From contig CM012953.1 in NCBI GenBank assembly GCA_000181795.3, forward strand, positions 7,054,034 to 7,118,033: a stretch of 64,000 nt of DNA, written 5' to 3'. Within the stretch, counting starts at the first letter, position 1; every line of letters begins with the position of its first letter. This document shows, one piece after another, positions 23,531 through 38,111 of the stretch. The position numbers and the translations under genes were made by a program. Origin of the DNA: Trichinella spiralis. Taxonomy: Eukaryota; Nematoda; Enoplea; Trichinellida; Trichinellidae. The notes beneath the pieces were generated by a model. That model was given only the letters and a program-made list of their open reading frames with translations, was not told where the DNA came from and made no database searches.

Positions 23531-26500
23531 CTATTTTGCACGATTACGCCGTCGCCAAGAAAGCGTTATTTCTTTGAAATTTGATGCCGTTGCAACCGGA
23601 TTAACGTGGCGTTGATGGCTAGCAGAGGATGATTCGGCAATGTCGTCGGACGGCGACGATGCGGAATCACGATTCTGTCGTGCAGAAAGCATATCACGGG
23701 CGTATTGTAAACGAGTAGCCAGATGCTCGACTGAACCGAGTCGAGCTTGCAAATCAGTCGACAATTCTGAAAGAATCTGAAGAAAATATAATAATTAAAC
23801 ATACATATATAAATACAACACAATGATACAATGATCTTATTTTGTTCATTCAATCATGAAAACATATCTAAATGCATAATAAATTTGTGATAATTTTACA
23901 AAAGAGAATTGTATCCATGTTATTATAATATAAAACAGTGAAAAAAGAATATCGAAATTGAACAAAGCACATGCAATTGTAACTGCACGTTAATCTGCAC
24001 AATACTGTGCATATATAATTAACAAACTGGAACTATAGAATTTTTTTAACCAATGAAATAACATTTATCATTCAATTCATTTAAAGAACAAGCTTTTATT
24101 GTGCATGTGCAGCGAGTGTATTGTGCGTGTTCATCTGAATTGTATTCGGTTCAATTTGCAAATGCAAACTCATTGAGATCAACTCACAGGAAAATAAAAG
24201 TTCAAATGCTGAAAGCAAACAAAACGTTCCCTATATAAGAAGATACAAATTTCTCCAACAAGCATGAGCATACTGGATAAGAATTCAAAAATGAAATTTC
24301 TACTTGGTATTTTTTTGGTCGCACTTTGCGTGTAAGATTTATTCTTTTTCAAATACTGATTATTATTAATCTGCTATAGAAATTTTCATTCCTTTTAAGG
24401 TTCGCCGAAACCCCACTCGACATGCTTGTAAATATGTTGTTATTTTACAAGTGGATAATAATTTTAATGTGATATACAATTTTTAAGGTGAACAATGAAG
24501 CAGGTCAAAGATGTGTAAAAGGACCGTGCAAAGCACAATGGCAGGCGTACGAAGAAGCCTGGAACAGCAACGACTACGCAGCAGCTAAAACTGCTTCTAA
24601 AGCATTTAATGACTGCTTCGTCGGTTGCAGATTTGGAAACCAGAATAGGAATGGTTAAGAAGATATTTCAAATTTAAGAAATTATTTGTCACACATTAGA
24701 TTAGTATTATATAAGAAGAAGCTATATATTATTACTGGGAAATGGGAAAAGTGAAATAAAAATTGAATAATATTAAAATTTTGTTTTTCTTATAAAAAAA
24801 TTCTAACCTGACTGAGCGAACGTGTCGATGGTTGGAACATTGACCACGTTGAAAGCAGCAACGAAGTGATCAAAGGCTGCGGATAGCATGCCAAACGTGA
24901 CAAAACGCCAGTAAGCAGAAGATTTTCAAATAAACTGTTGTCAAGCATTGATCGTAAGCGATTGAAAAGCAATTCAAGAAACGGTCCTGCAAATGCAAAT
25001 CTGTAAATCAACAAACAAGTAGCAAATTAAATAATAATTGTACCCAAAGTGGGCTTTTCCGAATTTCCAAGCATCGTCGCTTCGGTCAAATCCACTTCAA
25101 TCGCAGAATCGGTGAGTAGAAATGCCCAACTGCTGCTATTTTGGTCTTCAACTTCGCTTCGTTTGGTCAGTTGGCCCACCTCCACACGCGGTTTCTGCTG
25201 CTTCTGCTGGCCAGATGTTGACGAACTGGACGACGCCCAAGGCAAAAGAAGCTTGTCGTACATGTAACCGACGTAGTTGACCGCGTCGTGGATATCGTTG
25301 ATCGGCTGTTGTTGAAATTCGACCTCTCGTAGCAGATTTTGGAATTTTTCCAAATCGGTGGCCAGTGACCAGTCGACCGTGTTTCCAAGCGAAGATTTCA
25401 CTTCAGAGTCAGTCGGAAATGTGCGAGCCACCGCCCCAACATCCTCTTCGACGCCACTTCTGCTCGACAACTGTCCGTCAACGTAAGTGAGCTGGAGAAA
25501 CGACGACGGTACAGTACTCGACTGATACAAATTCAAAAATGTCTCCGATTCGAACGAGACTAATTTTCTTGAATGAAAATTGTTCTCCAATTCCAAAACA
25601 TCTGAAAATTCCTAAAATCAAATTATTATTCATTTATTGAAAAAAACAAAAACATATTGAAAAATAAAATCTCAATCAACATCGCCTTTGCTACCTCCAA
25701 ATCAGTGTGCGCACCACTGACGGCTAAATCTAAAGCGCTGAGCGCGTGACGACGCTTTTCCGGTGTTGACGGACTGGCAGGCTTTTTCTTAGTTAAATAA
25801 GCTTTCGACCTGGAACGTCTGTAAGCGCAGTTTCGACTCAAAAGCTCGGCTTGGCAATCCGACCGAAGACTGCTTGCATTTCCTGTACTTCGAGCGGATT
25901 CCAAACATGCCGTTGGCAAACATTCATCTGCTGACCACTGCTGCCGTTGGTCACTATGCGTTGTCGCCTCTTTTGAGCATTCCGTACCATCGTACTTGTA
26001 TTTCCAGCTTTTACAAGACAAACGGCATCTTCCTACTCGAATTCTGGCACTGCGCATATAGTCCATCAAGCCGTATTTCAATTCGGTAAAACAACAACCT
26101 GGTGATGTTTCTTCTTCTTCCATAAAAGTCTCTTCAGTAGTACTGTTACTATTGTCTAAGAGGTAATGCAAAATCTATTAACTTGAAATAATTTCATCTG
26201 AGAAAAAAGAAAAAAAAGCTAAACAGTTCAACAAAATAAATTTTATAATTGAAATAACAAACCATACTCCAATTTCCGTCCGGGATGTTCACTTGGCAAT
26301 CTCTGAATGGCACATAGTTGAGAAAAACATCAAAACTGCACTTCAACATGTGGTTGTTTCTCAAATGCTGCGTTTGATCGGCCAAAATATGATCGCAGGG
26401 AATCAAATATCTACAAAACAATATTCAAGTGTTATTTCTGGTTGTAAATTGAACAAATTTACTTGAAAATCAACTGGAACATCAGCTTTTCAGAATTCAA

Positions 26501-28287
26501 TTCCAACACTGTTTCAAAAAAGGCCAAGCATACCCGAATCAACTACAACACAGAAGAAGATGAAAGAAGAAGGAAAATAATATTTCTCCTCAATCGTTAA
26601 TAATTCAAATTTCAAATGTTCACCTTTGCATGATTTTCCATTTTCTGAACCAGCAGTTCCAATATTGACACACTGTCGACACTTTTGAGCAACAGAAATC
26701 GAATGAGAGCATTGCGAAGTGGCTGCTCGGCCATGGAACGAAATATCAATTCCGTATAAGCCACAACAGCTTCCAAATCGTCCACGTTGCTCTGAAATTG
26801 GATATTTAAATTAGCAATTGAAAACGACCATCACTGACGAGTAAAATTACTTCCAACAATGCTGGTTTCAACACTGAAAGCAGAAACCCGTTATAAATAT
26901 ACGTAACAAGTGCTGATACAACGCGAGCATGAGAAGCCTAAATTTGAAATTTTTCACTTACATTTCACTGTCATTTGATTAAGATTAGTTATAGAAAAAC
27001 AATACCACTTAACTGCTATGCAGAAACTTTACAAGCAATAATGTTCATTAAAATAAAGTATAAAAGAATGCCAAAACAGTTTAAAATCAGAATACCAAGC
27101 AAATAACAATCAAAACTGAAGAATTAAAAATGTAAAACTTTTCTGGTCTGCTTTTTCATTGCACAAAAGCAATTATTCATTATCAATAAATCTCTTCAAA
27201 CAGATTACAAAAAAGATTCAATTAATCATAGTGTATTAAAAAACCAAAACGAATTATACGTTAAATTTTTAAATAAATGCAATGGCAACATTTGCTCACT
27301 TGAACGACCGCATTGACAAATTCAAGCGCATTGCGAAATGACATCAGTTCAGGCGAATGCATCAAATCAACGTTGGTCACTCGGCACCAGTCTTCGTACT
27401 GATTCGCATAATGCAGACGTCTCGGAAGTGAAGAATATACGGCCGCTAATCCGGATGCCAGAACCTGAATAGTAAGAAAATGTTTTTTATGAATAAAAGC
27501 ATAAGCTCAATGAATTGCAGTCGCATATTCAAATGGACATTACAGGACAAAAATTGGTCTCCGTGGCCATGAATTCGGCCGCTTGATCAAGATGGCAAGA
27601 AACAGACAGAACGAGCAAAAGTGCATCCCTGACGAGTTGTTCAATGTGGCCTCCGTAATACAGAAATGGCACCAAAAGGGTGAAAATGAGAAATTTCGCC
27701 GGGGCACCGCTTCCGCTTGGATCGTTGCTGAAAAAGAATTCCATCATCGTCGACTCTTCTTTTTCAGCAATTTTCGTACAAATCTGGTGAAGCAAAAAAA
27801 CAAGCGGTTCTTTGACATCATTCAAAAGGCAATCTTCATTTCCGTCCAGTTCTTCCAAAACGGAAAGCAACGGCAAAAGCATCGGCTTATGCACAATCAC
27901 ACACGGGGTTGTTTGGCTAATGATCATCTCGTACAATTTGAATATCTGCCCCAATGCGGAAACCTTCAAAATTCCTTTGCAGCTTGTTGCCCAGCAAACA
28001 ACCAAATGAAATATGCACTCGTTGAACGCATATTCCATAATTGGTCCGATTGTCAATTCCTCGTATTCGTTGGCCTCGTTCACCAACAAAGTGACAATAT
28101 ATTCAAGGTGACGAAATACAATTGTCTGGTGCTCTTCGTCTGGATACGATGACAGCAATGCATTGTGAACCTGATTCCAATGCGACTGGAAAACATCAAA
28201 ACGTGCAGCTGCATCAGTTGAATAATCCATTGCTGAGACAGACTTTGAAGAAACAGCCATGCTTATTTTGCTCTTCAGCCAGTGCAT
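23531..28287 (-). CDS. fhip: FHF complex subunit, FTS- and Hook-interacting protein (FHIP/FAM160)
   Basis: FHIP joins FTS and Hook in the FHF adaptor that couples early-endosome and other cargo to dynein. About ten exons; the start is MHWLKSKIS at 28287 and the stop TAG at 23533-23531. Exon 1 (28287-27544) carries the alpha-helical N-terminal region (FRHLEYIVTLLVNEANEYEE). Exon 2 has AVYSSLPRRLHYANQYEDW and ALEFVNAVVQ; the following exons have TYIYNGFLLSVLKPALLE and RNALIRFLLLKSVDS. A long low-complexity, acidic and Cys/Arg-containing linker follows (about 26170-25030). The conserved C-terminal block is GPFLELLFNRLRSMLDNSLF with LLTGVLSRLACYPQPLITS, and a final coiled coil (23776-23531) ends the protein. 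The last intron (23777-24807) contains another gene on the plus strand. FHIP is divergent from RARS. Confidence 0.93.
24232..24239 (+). promoter_or_regulatory. TATA box of the nested secreted-protein gene
   Basis: TATATAAG sits 52 nt upstream of the ATG at 24291, at the distance expected for a very short 5' UTR. Together with its own poly(A) signal it suggests the nested gene is transcribed independently. Confidence 0.6.
24291..24658 (+). CDS. small cysteine-rich secreted protein nested in FHIP intron
   Basis: Three exons (24291-24331, 24400-24427, 24488-24658), each with good GT-AG borders and consistent phase, give 79 residues. Residues 1-16 form a signal peptide (MKFLLGIFLVALCVFA). The mature part has four cysteines in the pattern CxxxxC...CxxxC (RCVKGPC and DCFVGC) bracketing a helical, Ala- and aromatic-rich middle (AQWQAYEEAWNSNDYAAAK). 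This resembles a two-disulfide alpha-helical hairpin. I do not recognise the family. It has a TATA box and a downstream AATAAA of its own, and lies antisense inside the last FHIP intron. Secreted effector, antimicrobial or housekeeping roles are all possible. Confidence 0.75.
24755..24760 (+). terminator. candidate poly(A) signal of the nested gene
   Basis: AATAAA about 100 nt after the TAA stop and still inside the FHIP intron. Confidence 0.5.
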
Positions 28288-28913
28288 AATTCAACCATAA
28301 ATCTGCCTTTTGGATAGTACGTTAACCTATTAGCTGTTTTCTGCTGGGATAAAACTGCCACATGTGATACAAACAATCTGCAACACTGTCAAATAAAGCA
28401 TACATTACCGTAATTTAAAAATACTATCAAGTAAAAAAATTACAGTAAACTTACCAGGTAGTATGTTTTTGTTTTGCTCTAGTGGCAAATAGTGCTTTTT
28501 CAGTTTTTGCGTTGAAGTGTTCCAATTGAAATATCAAAGTTTTTATGTTTACAATATGACTTTTGTTGTGATTAAATGCGACATTACAGCTCTTGTTTTA
28601 CTACATTATTCATTTTTTTCCCTAGCTAAGGCTGGCGCAGTTTTTTCTGTACTGTTGAATGAAAGAATTTAAATATGCATATTTATCGTAAGCTTTCGAT
28701 TTATCGCAGTTCTGAATGCTTTGCTCGACTGAATTTTTTTGAAGTACTGTTTTGTATTATATATGTATACGACTACTTATGAAGTGCTGTATAAGTTGTA
28801 ACAAGCAATTAAGCATGATTAGAAGATAAACTTGTTTATGGTTGCTCTTTATGATTGCGTTGCAGATTGTTTTATAATTGCTATTGAACTTTAGAATACG
28901 AAAACAACAAGAG
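28288..28913. other. divergent upstream region of FHIP and RARS
   Basis: About 625 nt, AT-rich. No exon, and no TATA box that I can support on either side. Confidence 0.5.
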
Positions 28914-32163
<3,250 letters not shown>

Positions 32164-32899
32164 CGCCTCTGCAACGCTTGCACATTGTTTGCGGTGTAAA
32201 AATGAGGAAAAAGTTTTCTGACATGAAAAAACTGAAATAAGAAATTTAAATTTAAAAAATTAAATGCAATAATGTAAAAATGGTAAATTATGTAAAACGA
32301 AATTGCATAGTATTAAAAAATCATTTCAAATCGGGCAAAAATTATTCGATGATTAATAATATTTGAATTTGAAGAAAAAAATTATTCAATTTATAAAAAT
32401 GGGTTAGTAGAATGTGATTTCTTAATGCAAATAAGATATGAACAAAATTTTGTCAGTTGTTTTTTGTGGAAAATGTTTTGCAAAGAATTGTACGTTTGAC
32501 TCTTTTTTTTACAGTAAACTTGAAAAGAGTTTTTTGCTGCATTGAAATTGCATTGCAATTGTTTTGTGGAGGTAAATGTGCAAATCGTAATTATTGTCGT
32601 TTGAATGCAGTTTAAAGTTTATAATTTATTTGTGGAAATTTGACACAAATTGCAAATTATCGAATAAATAGTATGCTTATTTATTTATATTTTTGAGAAA
32701 ATGAAAATGAATGAATTGGCAGTTAATTGATGAGTTTTCAAGTAAAGTTGCAAAATAGCTATGTTGAGACTTTTATTTGAAATCAAAGTTAGCCTTGTGC
32801 AACAACATTGCGTCGATCAGTTGTTGTTGTGCAAATTATTCACGTTGTGTGCATTTGCAGATTGTCTACTTTTAGCTGTTGTGGTTTTCGAACGGAAAA
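32164..32899. other. intergenic between RARS and TMEM245
   Basis: About 740 nt, AT-rich, between two genes on the same strand. No RNA gene or exon seen. Confidence 0.5.
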
Positions 32900-35800
32900 A
32901 TGCAAACCGCTGGTAAACGGAACGTTGGTTCCGAATTGGACCGTCACCTGAGCGAATGGATCCCGGCCGAGGATATGACGCCGTTCAAGACCGCCTTTTA
33001 CACCGTAGCTTTGTTCACCTTTTTGGTAGTTGTGTTTTCGCTGTTGGGTTCGGTATGCTGCTTGCTGGCTTCGTTTGCGCAGCCGATCCTTTGGGCGGTG
33101 CTTTTCGGCACCGTATTGTTTCCTTTGAAAAAGTCCCTTGCCAACGCGTTGGAATGTTGGTTGGACGAAATCCATAACACTCAGACACCATTTGCGGTTG
33201 GCTTGTTGGTGCTTCCTTGGCGACTTGCGGAGTTCAGCATTAGCAGTCTGGTGGCTCGTGTGGCGCGCAAATCGAACATCTTGTCGGTCGTTATTTATGT
33301 CTTGTTGTGGAGTGTATCCAGAAATGGACCGTTGTTGCCACTTTTCAGACGTCTGTGGAACTTTCTGGACGGCTTGTTGTTGTTCGGCTTTAACTGGTTT
33401 GTAAGTATACTGTTGTCTTCTTTAAGTGAACATATTCTATTTCACGGTAATTGGGTTAGTTTTACCAAAAAATATTTCAAATGCATATTGCATTTCATTT
33501 TTAATGTTCTCATGCAAATGTTTTCACTGTTAAAGAAACAATTGTTAATTCATTTAATAGGCAGTGTTGATAATAAATAAAAAAGTATATTTGGTACATA
33601 CGTGTAGTGTAATTTAATGATAATATTAATAGAAGTATTGTTTATATGGTTTTAGAATCAGGTAGAGTGTGTTTAAGGATAATTGTAAAAAAACAACAAA
33701 AATATTTATTTACTACATTCATCTTTTTTCTTATAGTATATCACCTTGTCGCTGGTGTATTTTATTGTTATATGTGTTGTGGTGGATATGAAGAAAAAAG
33801 AGCCGAACAAATATTTTATTCGTGCTTTGTCTGTGCCGGTGTGGTATTTGGTCATTTGCATTGGTTCAAACATTTTTGGAAAGTATCGCGTGTTGGGTGC
33901 GTTGGCATTTGTTACTTTTATAGTTTGCGTGGCGTTGGATGTGTTCAAAGATACTGAAAGTATATTATTCGTTCAGCTTTGTATTTGTTATTATTAATTA
34001 TTAATTATGATTTTTTTTCAAGAACCTCAAACAGAAAAAGATTTTGAAATGTCACATTTTGATTATTTGGAACGAATCATCGGCGCCGCTTTATTGTTAT
34101 TTATTCTTAAGCACAATTACATGTTCGCTTTGGTGGGAGTGTTGCTCACGCTTGCGTCGATGAGAAAAATTTGTAAAACGAAAGAAAACTATTTATTATT
34201 AAAAAATGAATAATTTTATGTGTATTTGTTTTTCAGGTCAGTATTTTGACGGTTGGAAGACTTTGGTGGATTTTATATTGCATATTTATTGGAAATTTCA
34301 CGATAATTTCAGTCCAGTGTTGCACATTTGGTTTCCACATCAGATGCGAGACTTTTTTAATCTTTGTTTTTTTGGTAGCCCAAATGTAAGTTTTCATAGC
34401 TCTTTTTTAAAATATTATTTATTTATTTATTTATTTAGTATCTTTCCAAGTTGCGCAGCTGTTCGAGCATTTTATCAACTGTAACTGTTATGGTGGTCAT
34501 GATGGCTGCGCTTATTCTACTTTTGTTCTTTTTTATTGTTCAAGTGAAAACAATTTATTTTTTGTTTTATTACTTTTAATTAATTAATTAATTAATGTTC
34601 ATTTTTTCAGATTGGTGATGAAAGTGCCAGTTTGGCCATGCTGTCATTTGATCTTCTCAATCGCACTTGGACCAGTGGAAATCATTTGCCAGTATTCGTT
34701 GAAAATGCATTATCTTCACACGACCGTCAAGCGTTCATTGAAGACGGCTATTTGAAAGCTCGATCATGGTTGGGCAGTAAGGCGAGAAGCTTGCTGCAGA
34801 ATGACGACGACAATTGTGAAAAAGCACAAATGCTCGAAAATCAACTCTTGCTTATATTGGACAATATATACGACATGTGGAAATCGACCAACCGATCCAA
34901 TCTTGGCGACCAGTCGACCCTGACGACGGTTTGGGTGCATCTCCATACGGACAATTTTGGCGCGCTCAGCAGCGGATTGATTCATTATTTGCGAGCTAAT
35001 TTTGCCATCGTTTCTTCGGTCAGTTGATTAAATTGATTGCAATGTCATTTCAAAATTGACACAATGTGTGCAATTTGTGACAGATTTTGGAAGTGGCATG
35101 GAATTTTTTATTGCTCAATTTGAATGCTGTAATAACTTTGGCTGTACCGTTGCTTGGAGAAATTTTCACCTTTGGTTTCAGCTTGTTCAACATGCTTTTA
35201 CAGTTTGTACGTCTCGTTATTATGTTGTCATTATGAATTGTCGAATTGTATTCTTAATTTTTGTTCAGATTATGTTCTTGACGACACTTTTTTATTTGCT
35301 TGAATGCAGCAGAGATGTTTGGAAGCCGGTGGAAATGCTTGCTGGTTTTGTACCATTTTTGTCTACTCCAAAAGGAGGAGAAAGCGTTTTCTTTGTAGCT
35401 TTCCAACGTTCCGTCAGGTAGATGGGGGGGGGTGGTGAACATTATAGAATTAAAGCTATATTTATCATTTCATCTGAATGATGATGATAAATTGATAAAA
35501 ATTAGAAAACAACATTTATTTTTTTTAATTTAATTGTAGAAGTGTATTTGTAATTTCTTTCAAAATGTCCACATTTTATGGTCTATACACGTGGCTGATG
35601 TATTCACTTTTTGGTTTGAGTATGACCGTATTACCATCAGGTAGGTAGTGTAGAAATTCAAATGTGATTATAGCCAGGATATTTATTATATTATTTTTCT
35701 ACATTTCAGTGATCGCATCGTTGCTTGCTGCAGTTCCGGTCGTTCCGCCGTCGATTGCTTGCTTTCCAGGTTGCTTGGAGCTGTGGTTGGCGAATGGTGA

Positions 35801-36129
35801 AAGCACGCTGGCCGTGCTTTTCTTGATTTGCAGCTTCGCGCCGTCGATGTTCGTCGACGCCGCCCTTTACACTGAATTGAAGCAAGAGATGGAAATAATT
35901 AATCGATTAATTAATTAATTAATTAATTTCATTTTTCAGCGAAAGTCATCCATTTTTGACGGCGTTATCAGTTTGTGGAGGCGTTTATTGGTTGGGCTTG
36001 CAAGGCGCGATCATTGGTCCAGTATTGTTGTGTTGCTTTCTGTTCGTCACTGTGCTGTACCGTTCGGTTGGAAAATCCTTCTCCGACTCGTCGTCGACCA
36101 TTCATTGGGGGGTTGTCGAGAAAGAATAA
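32900..36129 (+). CDS. tmem245: TMEM245, AI-2E-family multi-pass membrane protein
   Basis: About eleven exons. The first (32900-33400) starts at ATG 32900; upstream in-frame sequence lacks an ATG. Helices and family stretches include FYTVALFTFLVVVFSLLGSV, FAQPILWAVLFGTVLFPLKK, HLHTDNFGALSSGLIHYLR, NAVITLAVPLLGEIFTF and, near the end, LTALSVCGGVYWLGLQGAII followed by GPVLLC. The last block matches the conserved G.YWLGLQGA.IGP motif shared by TMEM245 and the bacterial UPF0118/AI-2E exporters. Human TMEM245 hosts miR-32, but no hairpin was sought in detail here. The last intron (35882-35939) appears to use a GC donor. The biochemical function is not established. The gene is convergent with OSBP, 255 nt apart. 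Confidence 0.9.
35882..35939 (+). other. probable GC-AG intron of TMEM245 with TTAA repeats
   Basis: There is no GT between the exon ending YTEL and the acceptor TTTTTCAG. AA followed by GCAAGA is the best donor and keeps frame into NESHPFLTALSV. The 58-nt intron body is largely a repeated TTAA tract (about 35905-35928). Confidence 0.65.
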
Positions 36130-36384
36130 GAATAAGATATTGCTAATTTAGTAGAAATTTAAAATGAATTTTTTTTAAAAAAAAGTATTTATTTATTCAG
36201 TTGCTTATTATTAATAAATCAGAAATGAAAGAGAAAGAAACCGCACTGCTACTGAGACTTGTGAAAAAAATCATCGCAACAGTGGAAGAAGAAAAAATAA
36301 TAAGGGGACGGGGGAGGGAAGGGGAAGACAAAGAAACAGAAAGAAGAAGAAGAACATAACATTTTACAAATATTGTTTTATAAT

Positions 36385-38080
36385 TTAATAAATATCCGGA
36401 CAATCAGACCAGTCTTGTCGACTTTTGTGTTCCCAGTATTTTCCATTGAAGCTGTGTATAATGTTACCAGTCCAAGGATCTTTGTGCTTTGTAAACCACA
36501 CCGGTTCATAACTTTTGTACTCACGTCCTGACCAAAGAAACACAACTACTACTATTACTACTGTACTGACTTCGTTTCGGCGAAAAACTTACCCTCGGAT
36601 ATGGCTTGTTCAGCTTCAATTTCACGCTGCTTACGCGAGGCTCGTTGCTTCTCTTCCAATCGAATTTTCTCCACGTTGGCGTCGTCAAAATTCCCCTGCT
36701 CCATCAACCGTTGGTCGGGTCGATTTCTCGAATCGGTCGGTGCCACACCTTCTTCTTCTTCGTTCAATTGGACCGCGAACAAAGTGAAATTGTAAAACGT
36801 TTCCGCACCAGGTCTGGAAAAATTAGAAAGTTTTGAAAATTGGCGCTCTGGAAAAATTGTCCTCACAATGGTGGATTGCGTTTCCAAAGCAATTTCGGCG
36901 GCATCGTCTCGTAAACAGGCTTGTCAGTTGACGAATGCTTCTCCGACTGACCAATCACTTTTGCACATTCCATGTGATCATCCCAGGTTCCTTTCAAAAC
37001 CCAATAAACGACACCGTCTTTATCAGTCACCACGCCAGTCACCTGAAAAATAATAATATTTATAAAACAAAAAAGTTTATGAAAAAATTTTCTCACTTTT
37101 CTCGGCGTATCTTTTGAAAAATAAGAATACGGAATGTACTTCAAGTGACATTTAACACCGTGCTTTTTCTCTTCAATTGTCATATCACCGTAATTGTCGA
37201 TCCACAACTTGCCGACAATAATATTGTGCACCACTGTCGTCACTTTGCGCCAAATGTAATAATTTCCAGATCTAAAATTTGAACAATTCACGAATAAACA
37301 CAAATAAACAAGTAAACAAACAGAAACCAACTCCAAAAATTCCAAATGCGAATAGCCAAGTGGAACGATGGATAAATATTTGCCACGAAACTTGGACGAC
37401 ATTGTAAATTCTTGCCAAAGTTTCCAACGCTGGCTTTCGGCATGCAAAGCAGCCGCCGGGGGATGATGGCTAACCTTGAATAAAGTCGAATTAATTTTTA
37501 AGAGAACAAACAAAAAAGTTTCAAATCTGCTGGTTACTTGTTCGCACAAAGATCTCCAGCCCAAATCGTCAGTGCGATCCCATTCGTATGTTTCGCCAAG
37601 CAGTGGATTGAACGGCTTTCCGGTACGATTTGTGGTCGTCGAATAAGATGATACGGTGAACGCGGCCACGTAGCACATCTGCTCGTAAACGTCGCCGCAT
37701 TGGGCTGCTTGGTCGACAATGCTCGAATATTCCAAATCTTCTGTCAAGCGTTGCAACATCGACAACGGTTCGTTGGTGTTCACCTGAAATTTGAAACCAA
37801 ACCATCATCACACTACAAATACAACAACAAGCAGACTTGCAAGCTTGAAGCATTGCAAAGCTGAAAAGGCGAAAGTGAGATAATTAATAATAATAATTAC
37901 CGGCATTGGAATTTTCGACAACTCTTTGCCAATACAATTCTTCATTATGCTCCACAAGTTGAGAGGCACGTTTGGCTTCGGTGGTATGCGCTGGCGTCTT
38001 TGGGATAATGCTTCTTTCGCCTTCGGTTTGGAAAATTCCACATCCTGAAAAATGAAATGACAAAATTCAACCACAAAGCT

Positions 38081-38111
<31 letters not shown>

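Noticed and set aside
27583-28152. 189-codon plus-strand frame
   Set aside because: Antisense shadow of FHIP exon 1, whose minus-strand product matches the FHIP family.
33646-33957. 103-codon plus-strand frame in a second frame
   Set aside because: Shadow of a TMEM245 exon; the other frame continues the membrane protein.
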